Assembly (NCBI GenBank): GCA_944390715.1
Contig: CALXQS010000005.1
Coordinates: 1-64,000 of the forward strand
DNA length: 64,000 nucleotides
Reading direction: 5' to 3'
From: an uncultured Duodenibacillus sp.
Lineage (GTDB): Bacteria; Pseudomonadota; Gammaproteobacteria; Burkholderiales; Burkholderiaceae_F
Of the stretch, positions 27,033-35,713 are shown one piece after another; the stretch's first letter is position 1, and every line of letters starts with the position of its first letter. Position numbers and translations under genes: made by a program. The notes under the pieces were generated by a model, which saw only the letters and a program-made list of their open reading frames with translations, was not told the DNA's origin and did no database searches.

Positions 27033-28205
27033 ATGTCCGCTCATTCTTTTCTGGCCCCCGCAATTGCCGTTGTCTTCACCGCCATGCTTCTTCGCGGGCC
27101 GGTGACGGCTATCGGCCCTCTGGCAGAAGCCATTGTCGACGTTTTTGACATTTCCTATACGCAGTACGGAACGCTGGCGGCCATGCCGATTGCCGCCTTC
27201 GGACTTTTTTCCTTTGCCGCCGCGCCGCTTGCTTCACGTCTGGGCATCAAAGCCGCCGCACTGTCGGCCATTGTGGTTGTGTGTGCAGGTGCCGCCGGTC
27301 GACTTTGCTCAAGCTGGTTCGGTTTTCTTTTTGCCAGTCTGATTGTCGGAGCCGGCATTGCGCTTTTAAACGTCATGCTGCCCGTTGCGATTAAAAACTG
27401 GTTCGGCAGCAAAACAGCCGGCATGATGGGAGTCTATACGGGCGTCATTGGTCTTTCGGGCGCGTTCGGAGGACTGAGCTCGGTGCCTCTTTATGAACTC
27501 GGAGGATCCATTGCGGCAGCCATGCTTTTTTGGGCGGCAGCTGCCTTTATCGGAGCTATTGTCTGGATTTTTTTTGCGCCGGCAAAAAATATCGACGCGC
27601 AGCCTTCAGCCGCGCAGCAGCACGCGGCTGAAGGCATGCTGGGACTGCTCAAAAACCCAACGGCCTGGGCGCTCGTGTTCGTCATGGGACTGCAGTCGCT
27701 TCTGGTCTATACCGTAGGCGCTTGGCTGTCGCCGTATCTGAGCGCACAAGGCTTGCCGCACGATGAAGCCGGCTTTTGGTTTTTTGTATTTCTCGCCAGC
27801 GGCCTGCCCGCTTCTGTTTTTACGCCCAACTTCATGCGCGCAGTAAAAAGCGAAGCCCGCGCTGCCGTCATTCTCGGCGTTTTATACCTTGCCGGCATCG
27901 CCGGATGGCTGGCAGGCGGCTTTTGGGTGCTGCCGGCGAGCATCTCGGCGGGCATCAGTCAAGGAAGCATGCTCTCGGTCGCCTTCCTGCTGATGGCAAA
28001 GAAATCAGCCAGCTCGCGTCAGATGCTTTCGATGTCGGCGCTCGCTCAAGGCATTGGCTACATCGGAGCAGGCCTGGGGCCGATTTCCTTCGGTTGGGTG
28101 CTTGAAAAAAGCAGCAGCTGGCCGCTTGCCTTCGGTCTGGCCGCTGCCGCCGTGCTCTGCTGGACGGCGGCAGGACTGGCAGCATCGCGCTCAAGCAGGA
28201 TCTAG
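27033..28205 (+). CDS. CynX/NimT-type MFS transporter
   Basis: 390 residues with about twelve hydrophobic segments in two halves, joined by a polar loop at about residues 185-205. LLRGPVTAIGPLAEAI in the first helix and TGVIGLSGAFGG in helix 5 resemble CynX/NimT transporters (cyanate, 2-nitroimidazole). The substrate is unknown. It is divergent from the DUF3100-like operon and convergent with the ABC importer. No strong Shine-Dalgarno sequence is seen. Confidence 0.82.
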   Translation: MSAHSFLAPAIAVVFTAMLLRGPVTAIGPLAEAIVDVFDISYTQYGTLAAMPIAAFGLFSFAAAPLASRLGIKAAALSAIVVVCAGAAGRLCSSWFGFLFASLIVGAGIALLNVMLPVAIKNWFGSKTAGMMGVYTGVIGLSGAFGGLSSVPLYELGGSIAAAMLFWAAAAFIGAIVWIFFAPAKNIDAQPSAAQQHAAEGMLGLLKNPTAWALVFVMGLQSLLVYTVGAWLSPYLSAQGLPHDEAGFWFFVFLASGLPASVFTPNFMRAVKSEARAAVILGVLYLAGIAGWLAGGFWVLPASISAGISQGSMLSVAFLLMAKKSASSRQMLSMSALAQGIGYIGAGLGPISFGWVLEKSSSWPLAFGLAAAAVLCWTAAGLAASRSSRI

Positions 28206-28252
28206 CCGCCGTCTCGGGGCGACTGCTCTATAAGTTCTCAAAAAAGTCTGCC

Positions 28253-29041
28253 CTACGAGAGCATCATGGCGTCGCTCACCATGCCTGCGCCCTTTTCAAA
28301 CATGGCAAGCAAATCGGGCACGGTTAAATTTTTCTTTTCTTCGCCCTTTACGTCAACGACGATGCGGCCGGCATGCATCATGATGAGCCGGTTGCCGAAG
28401 CGCAAAGCGTCGCGCATGTTGTGCGTAATCATGAGCGTCGTCAGCTGATGCGCGGTAACGATTTTGTCGGTGATGGCAAGCACCTTCTCGGCAGTCTTGG
28501 GATCAAGCGCCGCCGTATGTTCGTCGAGAAGCAGCAGGTGCGGCCGCACGAGCGTTGCCATTAAAAGCGTTACAGCCTGACGCTGTCCCCCTGAAAGCAG
28601 ACCGACATGCGCACTCATGCGTTCTTCCAGCCCCAGATCAAGTTCTGCAAGCAGCGCCTTGAACTTGACGTTCATCTCAGGCTTTGAGCTCCAAGACAGA
28701 CCCTGGCGGCGTCCGCGGCGGCTTGCCATGGCGAGGTTTTCCTCAATCATCATATTGGCCGCCGTCCCTTTCATCGGATCCTGAAAAACTCGCCCAATAT
28801 ACTTGGCGCGCTCGTGTTCGGGCATCCTCGTGACGTCAACGCCGTCGATTTCAATCGAACCCTGATCGATTGGGAAAACGCCGGCAATCGCATTTAAAAG
28901 TGTTGATTTTCCGGCACCATTTGATCCGATGACGGTTGCAAAATCCCCATCCTCAAGCGTCAGATCGACGCCTCGCAGCGCTTTCTTTTCATTGACGCTG
29001 CCCGGAAAGAAAGTCTTGTGAATATTCTTGGCACTAAGCAT
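28253..29041 (-). CDS. ABC transporter ATP-binding protein, TrpXYZ-like system
   Basis: 262 residues. Walker A GSNGAGKST is at residues 39-47, the signature LLSGGQRQAV at about 155, Walker B LLLLDEHTAAL at about 175, and the switch His in MITHNMRDAL at about 205. It is the ATPase partner of the permease (26 bases upstream) and the lipoprotein TrpX-like binding protein. The ATG at 29041 is preferred over an in-frame GTG at 29050, because AGAGAG is correctly spaced for the ATG. Confidence 0.92.
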   Translation of the reverse strand: MLSAKNIHKTFFPGSVNEKKALRGVDLTLEDGDFATVIGSNGAGKSTLLNAIAGVFPIDQGSIEIDGVDVTRMPEHERAKYIGRVFQDPMKGTAANMMIEENLAMASRRGRRQGLSWSSKPEMNVKFKALLAELDLGLEERMSAHVGLLSGGQRQAVTLLMATLVRPHLLLLDEHTAALDPKTAEKVLAITDKIVTAHQLTTLMITHNMRDALRFGNRLIMMHAGRIVVDVKGEEKKNLTVPDLLAMFEKGAGMVSDAMMLS

Positions 29042-29067
29042 CTTTATCACTCTCTTGTCGAACGTTG

Positions 29068-29949
29068 TCAGCTGCGAGCCTTGCGGCTGCGGATCTTTTC
29101 ACGAATCAGCGGCATTGAAAGAGCTGCTGCAACCAGAATTGCCGTAAAGAGCTTCAGATCATTGGGCGGCATCCCCAGCTGCAGCACGACGGCGATCACG
29201 AGTCGATAAACGATGGAACCCAAAATCACGGAAATCAGGCAGTTTTTAAAGCTTCTGGTTCCGAAAAGCACTTCGCCGATGATGACGGAAGCCAAGCCGA
29301 TGACGATCGTGCCCGTTCCCATGCCGACATCGGCAAATCCGTTGGACTGGGCAACGAGCGCTCCGGAAAGCGCCACCAAGGCATTGCTGATCAAAAGCCC
29401 CAAGAGCACCATGCGGTTGGTGTTGACGCCCTGTGCGCGAGCCATCTGAGAATTGCTGCCGGTCGCGCGAATGGCCGTGCCGAGCTCGGTGCCGAAAAAC
29501 CAATAAAGCAGACAGCCGACAACCACAGCACCTGCAATGCCTACAACCAAAAGCGCCGTAGCAGGCGTCAGTCCAAAGGCTTCAGCTTTCGTAAATACGG
29601 TATCGACGCGAAGCAGCGCAACGTTGGCCTTTCCCATCACGTGAAGGTTGATGGAATAAAGACCAATCATGGTCAAAATGCCCGCCAAAAGCGCGGGGAT
29701 GCGAAGCCGCGTGGTGAGAATGCCGGTCACGACGCCCGCAAGAGCGCCTGCCGCAGCAGCCAGAAGAAAGGCTGCTGCAATGCCCCAGCCGGAAACCAAT
29801 ACGGTGGCTGCCACCGCTGCTCCCAAAGGAAAGCTTCCTTCGACAGACAAATCGGCGATATCAAGAACTCGAAACGTAATGTAGACGCCAAGCGCAAGCA
29901 GAGCCCACAAGAGCCCTTGCGCTACAGTCGGCACAAGAATGTCAATCAT
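29068..29949 (-). CDS. ABC transporter permease, TrpXYZ-like system
   Basis: 293 residues with about eight to nine hydrophobic segments. ALGVYITFRVLDIADLSVEGSF-like sequence at the start is characteristic of the branched-chain-type permeases that pair with the ABC_sub_bind family (TrpY-like). A Gly/Ala-rich EAA-type loop region lies in the second half. It is the only permease gene, so it probably works as a homodimer. It lies between the binding-protein and ATPase genes. Confidence 0.9.
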   Translation of the reverse strand: MIDILVPTVAQGLLWALLALGVYITFRVLDIADLSVEGSFPLGAAVAATVLVSGWGIAAAFLLAAAAGALAGVVTGILTTRLRIPALLAGILTMIGLYSINLHVMGKANVALLRVDTVFTKAEAFGLTPATALLVVGIAGAVVVGCLLYWFFGTELGTAIRATGSNSQMARAQGVNTNRMVLLGLLISNALVALSGALVAQSNGFADVGMGTGTIVIGLASVIIGEVLFGTRSFKNCLISVILGSIVYRLVIAVVLQLGMPPNDLKLFTAILVAAALSMPLIREKIRSRKARS

Positions 29950-30029
29950 AGATAGGATGCTTGATTTTCAGCCGCCAAAGGCATTGAGCCACTTCCATGC
30001 AAAACACAGGCTGGATTCAAGCGCAAGAA

Positions 30030-30130
30030 GAAAAAATAAAAAAAACAATGCGCGAAAAGGCGCAGACCTCCGCTCAGCGCATCGCCCTCAAGACGAAGAC
30101 GTCTTCACTGACAGGAGAAAACCTGCGCCC
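30030..30130 (-). other. Structured spacer downstream of the binding-protein gene
   Basis: On the minus strand GGCGCAG (about 30122-30129) can pair with CTGCGCC (about 30059-30065), enclosing a 12-bp palindrome GAAGACGTCTTC (30095-30106). A T-rich run follows further down. It may act as a partial terminator that keeps the binding protein in excess of the permease. The long loop makes this tentative. Confidence 0.4.
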
Positions 30131-30145
30131 TATCTTTTGTTGCTG

Positions 30146-31135
30146 CTAATAGCGCACGACCTCGGCGTCCTTAAGCGATTCAGGAATTGCGATCCCCAAA
30201 GCCTTGGCAGCCGTCTCGTTGATTTTGGCCTTGAATTCGCTTTGGTATCGAATCGCCATATCCTGCGGCTTGGACTTGCCTTCGAGAATATCGGCGCCCA
30301 TCTCGCCGGCGATGCGGCCGAGATTGTAGTAGTCAACGCCCACCGTCGCCAGAGCGCCGCCCTTGAGCGGGCCTTCCTCGCCGCTGATGACGGGAACCTT
30401 TGCCGGCGTCGTAATCTTGGTCAGAATCGGCATCGCAGAGGCGATGATGTTGTCGGTGGGAACATAAATGGCGTCGACCTTGCCGATCATGCTCTGTGCT
30501 GTCTGCTGCACGTCGTTCACCGAGGAGACCGTCAGCTCGGTCAGCTGCAGACCACGCTTGGAAATTTCCTCTTTAAGAATGCCGACCTGATACTGAGAAT
30601 TGATTTCAGAACTGTTGTAAATCGTGCCGATGCGCTTGGCGTTGGGAACGATCTTCAAGATGAGATCAAGCTGCGCGGCGACAGGATTCAAATCCGATGA
30701 ACCCGTCACATTCGTGCCCGGCTTGTCGTTGGCCTTGACAAGCTTGGCAACCACGAAGTCAGTCACAGCTGTAGCCACGATGGGAGTCTTGTCCGTAGCA
30801 TTGGCCACAGTCTGCGCGGCGGGCGTTGCGATGGCGAAAATCAGAGGATACTTCTGCGTCACGAAGCGCTGCGCAATGTTGCCGAGATTAGATTGATCGG
30901 CCTGAGCGTTTTGCTGGTCGAAAGCGACTTTAAGCCCTCGAGCCTTGACGGCATCTACAATGCCGCGATTGGCCTCATCGAGCGCCGGATGTTCAACAAG
31001 CTGCACGAGTCCCACTGTCGTCTGCGCCGCGGCGCTCGTCTTTGCCGCGTCGGTTTTTGCATCGTCTCCGCAGCCAGCAAGAACGCCCATCACGAGCACT
31101 GCCGCCGCGGCAGCAGCATATTTTCTGATTTTCAT
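30146..31135 (-). CDS. TrpX-like substrate-binding lipoprotein (ABC_sub_bind)
   Basis: 329 residues. The signal peptide ends in the lipobox VLAGC with the lipidated Cys at residue 22. The mature part, starting VGLVQLVEHPALDEANRGIVDA, is the ABC_sub_bind family pattern of tryptophan, tyrosine and related importers. AAAGGAAAGG precedes the ATG. It is first in the operon with permease and ATPase genes. The ligand is probably an aromatic amino acid, but close homologues bind other ligands too. Confidence 0.92.
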   Translation of the reverse strand: MKIRKYAAAAAAVLVMGVLAGCGDDAKTDAAKTSAAAQTTVGLVQLVEHPALDEANRGIVDAVKARGLKVAFDQQNAQADQSNLGNIAQRFVTQKYPLIFAIATPAAQTVANATDKTPIVATAVTDFVVAKLVKANDKPGTNVTGSSDLNPVAAQLDLILKIVPNAKRIGTIYNSSEINSQYQVGILKEEISKRGLQLTELTVSSVNDVQQTAQSMIGKVDAIYVPTDNIIASAMPILTKITTPAKVPVISGEEGPLKGGALATVGVDYYNLGRIAGEMGADILEGKSKPQDMAIRYQSEFKAKINETAAKALGIAIPESLKDAEVVRY

Positions 31136-31471
31136 TTAAGCCTTTCCTTTGTTTTACGTTCGGTCCGGCGCGTTTGGATTTGCACAAAAAAAAGGGATCG
31201 CCGTCCAATTTGGTGGAACCGGAATTCTCGTCCTGCCCTTTTTCCCAAAGACGCTTCTTCCAGCTTAGGCGCTGCTGGCTCGAGAAAAAGCCTTCTCCGT
31301 GCAAAAGACGCAAAAAGTCCTTCGCAGAACCGACAGCATCGTTGGATGTTAACACGCACGGTGCAATAACGCTCCGGAAAGCGGCTCCAGGACGAATGCC
31401 TCGCGTTAAACTGCGGCAGATTTGGTCTTTTATAAAACTTTTTTCCTCTCTTTTTTCTTTCGTCTGCCGCC
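31136..31471. other. Divergent intergenic region, ABC importer and amidase-like gene
   Basis: 336 bases. It holds the ribosome-binding site of the binding-protein gene on the minus side and a pyrimidine-rich tract before the amidase-like ATG on the plus side. No T-box, TRAP or TrpR-type signal was recognised. No small gene is convincing. Confidence 0.5.
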
Positions 31472-32677
31472 ATGACTCAGCAGTGCTGCTCTCGTGCAGC
31501 TTCGCACGCCTTGATGCCGTATCCGGATGCTCCTGTCGAACATGCCCGCAAAGGAGCTCTTGCTGAGCTCTCGTTTTGCGTGGAAGATGTTTTCGACATC
31601 GCAGGCTTTCCGACCTCAGCAGGCAATGCCTCCGTGCTTGCTGCCTCAGGCATAAAGACCGCAACGGCGCCGGCTGCGGCATTGCTTCTGAGTGCCGGCG
31701 CACGGTTTGCAGGCAAAGCGCTTGCAAGCGAACTCGGTCTGCCTTTTCTCCAGGAAAACATTTTTTTCGGCACGCCCGTCAACGGACGTCATCCTCAGTG
31801 TTTTGCCGGCGCCTCAGGCTGCGCTTCGGCGGTTTCCTGCGGCCTGTGCGATATAGGGCTCGGCATTGACTGCTGCGGCTCTCTTTGCGCTTGTGCGGCG
31901 CAGTGCGCTCTTTTCGGGTTAAGGACAAGTTCTCAGAGTCTCCCCCTGGAGCTCGCCATATCTCTTGGCGCTCCTTTCTGCGCCGTCGGCCTGACTGCGC
32001 TGCGGCCTGAAGCTTTTTTCAAAACCGCAGAAGTTCTCCTCAGCGAAAATAAAGCATGGGCCGACAGCGAGGCGACGCGCGCACAGCTTCTTATTCCCGT
32101 CGACATCCTGACGCTTTTCGGTCCGGAAACATTCTCCTCCTTCGAACCCGTATTGCAGACTGCGCAAAAGATTTTCGGTCCGGCCAGGTTCATCAATCTG
32201 TCTCCCTGCGGTCTCGAACAGATGCTCGAAAGTCACCGCGCGCTTCTTGCGCAGCGCTTCTGGCGCGTCTGGGGCGGCTTCATTGAAAAAGAACGCCCTC
32301 AGCTTGGTCCTTTGGTTAAGGACTATGCGGCATTTTGCTTCTTGATGAGCAGCAAGCAGGCACAGCCCTTTGAGTCCGTGCGCGAGAGCGTAGCACAGCA
32401 CATTGACAACCTATTGAATGCCGGCGGGATCATTCTGGCTCCAACGCTGCCGATGGGCGCTCTGCCTAAGACAGCATCAGAAAACGAAACCGCGCTCTGG
32501 CAGACAAAGCTCGCCGCATCATTTTGCCTCAATGACCTGACAGAAACGCCGCGCATCACTCTTCCGCTCTCGCAGGTCGGCGAAAAGCCCTGCGGCGTTT
32601 CGCTCATTTGCGCCCGTTCTTGCGAAGACCGTCTCCTTGCGTGCAGCCGCAGGCTGTATGAAGAATCTCTGGCTTAG
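31472..32677 (+). CDS. Amidase-signature family protein lacking the catalytic Lys
   Basis: 401 residues, shorter than usual amidases (about 450-490). The N-terminal FCVEDVFDIAGFPTSAGN aligns with the family's VKD-x-FDxxGxPTxxG segment, but the catalytic Lys is replaced by Glu38. The nucleophile region DCCGSL keeps Ser137 (usual DTGGS), and GASGCAS at 113-119 keeps a candidate for the cis-Ser (Ser115). Many residues usually Gly or Thr are Cys or Ala. It may be an inactive homologue or act on a different principle. There is no Shine-Dalgarno sequence. Its stop overlaps the convergent Smr gene by 4 bases. Confidence 0.72.
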   Translation: MTQQCCSRAASHALMPYPDAPVEHARKGALAELSFCVEDVFDIAGFPTSAGNASVLAASGIKTATAPAAALLLSAGARFAGKALASELGLPFLQENIFFGTPVNGRHPQCFAGASGCASAVSCGLCDIGLGIDCCGSLCACAAQCALFGLRTSSQSLPLELAISLGAPFCAVGLTALRPEAFFKTAEVLLSENKAWADSEATRAQLLIPVDILTLFGPETFSSFEPVLQTAQKIFGPARFINLSPCGLEQMLESHRALLAQRFWRVWGGFIEKERPQLGPLVKDYAAFCFLMSSKQAQPFESVRESVAQHIDNLLNAGGIILAPTLPMGALPKTASENETALWQTKLAASFCLNDLTETPRITLPLSQVGEKPCGVSLICARSCEDRLLACSRRLYEESLA

Positions 32678-33402
32678 TTTTTTCGCGGCAGAGGCTTTAA
32701 GCGAACAAGCGTTGCTCCTGCTCCTCCGTCGTTTTCTCGAGGTTCGCAAAAGGCAATCACTTCGTCGCGCTGCTTGAGCCAGCGCCGCACAACTTCACGC
32801 AGCACGGACTGGCGGTCGGGCGATCCATTGCCCTTGCCGTGAATGATCCGCACACACAGCCATTCGTGCATCTGGCACTTCTTCAGGAAATCGACAACAG
32901 CAATTCGAGCTTCTTCAACAAACATGCCGTGCAGATCAATCTGGCCGACAATGCTCCAGCGGCCGCGTCTTAAGTCACGCGGAACGTCTGGGCCGACACC
33001 CGGCCGGCGAAAGCTTTTGCCGTCGTCGCTTTCTAGAAACTCGATGCTGTCGAGCTCGTCGCTTAGACTTTCTTCCAGCACGCTTTCATTGTCGGCAATC
33101 GTCTGACGCGGCTCAGGACGCACGCTTTTTTTGTGCTGCACCCGCTCGGGGACGCCCAGAGGCGAGACGCCTGCCTTTCGCATGACCGCTGCAAAATCAA
33201 TGTCTTTCTCTTCAACATGCTGAGCGATTTTGACGCCTGCTGCCGCCTTGACGCCTGTCTTGCGCATGGTGTCGAGAAATTCCTGCGTGTCTCTGGCAAT
33301 GCGTGCCTGCACCTTCTGCGCTTGTTCCTTGTGCGCTTCGCGCTCTTTAGCCTTTTGCTTGAGATCTGCTGCCAGCGGACGCAGCGCTTCAAATCCATTC
33401 AT
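32674..33402 (-). CDS. Smr-domain protein
   Basis: About 242 residues. A charged coiled-coil-like N-terminus (LKQKAKEREAHKEQ) and a middle linker lead to a C-terminal Smr domain with VGQIDLHGMFVEEAR and VRIIHGKGNGSP, the DLHG and HGKG motifs of the MutS2/SmrA nuclease-like family. Some Smr proteins act on stalled ribosomes or branched DNA. The start is uncertain. An in-frame ATG at 33477 would add 25 residues with no family resemblance, and neither has a strong ribosome-binding site. Confidence 0.85.
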   Translation of the reverse strand: MNGFEALRPLAADLKQKAKEREAHKEQAQKVQARIARDTQEFLDTMRKTGVKAAAGVKIAQHVEEKDIDFAAVMRKAGVSPLGVPERVQHKKSVRPEPRQTIADNESVLEESLSDELDSIEFLESDDGKSFRRPGVGPDVPRDLRRGRWSIVGQIDLHGMFVEEARIAVVDFLKKCQMHEWLCVRIIHGKGNGSPDRQSVLREVVRRWLKQRDEVIAFCEPRENDGGAGATLVRLKPLPRKN

Positions 33403-33688
33403 AGAATATCGGCGCAAAACCCCTGCAATCGTTTCAGGGGAGCAAACGCCGCCTCCCAAAAGTTGAACAGCCGGCATCGTCTAGGTTCACCCTAATCCAA
33501 CTGCCGACCAATGTCTTCACGCATAGCGGAACTGCAAAAAAGCGAAAATCCAAGCGCTTCATGCTAAAAGACGTGCCGCACGCAGTGCTCGCTCAGAGCA
33601 CTGGCGACACGCCTTTTTCTCCACTCTGACTGCTGCCCGCCTAATTGTAGCGGCAAGGCAGAGCAGGCAAACAGGCAGCAATTCAATA

Positions 33689-34699
<1,011 letters not shown>

Positions 34700-34873
34700 C
34701 TAAATGTCGGCGCGGGATGAGTCGAAATGAAAATACTGTTGTCTGCCGATTATAGGAAGCATCAGGCAGGCCATTTCGTGAAGGGAAAAATTTGGTTGCA
34801 GAAAAATTTTCCTTTCTACTGCATCAATAGAGCGGAACAATCGACGGCTGCATCGAATTTTCAAGCCGTGTGC

Positions 34874-35701
34874 TTACTCGATCGCAAAAAAGGGAGACGC
34901 GCCCCGCTCAGGCAGTCCCAGATCATCACGATACTCGACGCCCACCAGATAGAGTCCATTGGGATCAAAAGTGGGAGCAGCAGCCGCACGCTCTCTGGCT
35001 TCAAGAACATCCTTGAGCCAGCCCGGCTTTTCCCGGCCGATGCCGACGTACACCAGCGAGCCTACGATATTGCGCACCATGTGCTGCAAGAAGGCATTGG
35101 CCTTGATCTCTATGCCGATGAGTCTTCCGAAGCGGCGCACCTTCAGGCTGTGTATCGTGCGCACGGGCGTAGCTGCCTGGCACTCGGAAGCGCGAAAACT
35201 TGAAAAATCATGTTCGCCCACCAGACACTGGGCCTGCTCATGCATGATTTTCTCATCGCAGGGTCTCCACACCCAGCCGGTGCGCCCTGCCATGACGGGC
35301 GAGCGCACGCGGTCGTTGCAGATCCAGTACTCGTAGGTGCGCGACAGCGCATCAAACCGCGCTGAAAAATCACAAGGCACGACTTTCGCCCAACGCACGG
35401 CGATGTCTTCAGGCAAAAACGTATTGACGCCGCGAACCCAGGAAGACTCGGAGCGCACGCAGTCCACTGCAATGCTCACCACCTGCCCCGTGCCATGCAC
35501 CCCCGTGTCTGTGCGTCCCGCACATATCGTTGCCACAGGTTTGGTGACGAACTTTTTGAGAGCAAGTTCCAGAGCGTCCTGCACCGTCGGCTGATCTGGC
35601 TGCGTCTGCCAGCCGCAGTAACGCAGCCCGTTGTATTCCACGCCTAAAGCAACGGCGCAGAGTTGATTCTGCGCCGAGGCAAGTGAAGCTGGTTTGTTCA
35701 T
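34874..35701 (-). CDS. truA: tRNA pseudouridine(38-40) synthase
   Basis: 275 residues. The catalytic Asp65 lies in AGRTDTGVHG. YNGLRYCGWQ at the start and FRASECQAATPVRTI with FLQHMVRNIVGSLVYVG are the expected TruA motifs. It modifies the anticodon stem of several tRNAs. It begins 12 bases after the fimV stop, so the two are probably co-transcribed. trpF, which often follows truA in related bacteria, is not present here. Confidence 0.96.
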   Translation of the reverse strand: MNKPASLASAQNQLCAVALGVEYNGLRYCGWQTQPDQPTVQDALELALKKFVTKPVATICAGRTDTGVHGTGQVVSIAVDCVRSESSWVRGVNTFLPEDIAVRWAKVVPCDFSARFDALSRTYEYWICNDRVRSPVMAGRTGWVWRPCDEKIMHEQAQCLVGEHDFSSFRASECQAATPVRTIHSLKVRRFGRLIGIEIKANAFLQHMVRNIVGSLVYVGIGREKPGWLKDVLEARERAAAAPTFDPNGLYLVGVEYRDDLGLPERGASPFFAIE

Positions 35702-35713
35702 GTCTCCAAACCG

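Noticed and set aside
32674..33477. Longer Smr protein starting at 33477
   Set aside because: The first 25 residues do not resemble the family and the upstream GGGTG is poorly placed. The start at 33402 is preferred with low certainty.
33583..33620. Tandem hairpins (CAGTGCTC/GAGCACTG and GGCG/CGCC plus T5) as a terminator
   Set aside because: The T-run is on the plus strand, where no gene ends, so they do not clearly serve trxB, which reads the other way. They are left unassigned.
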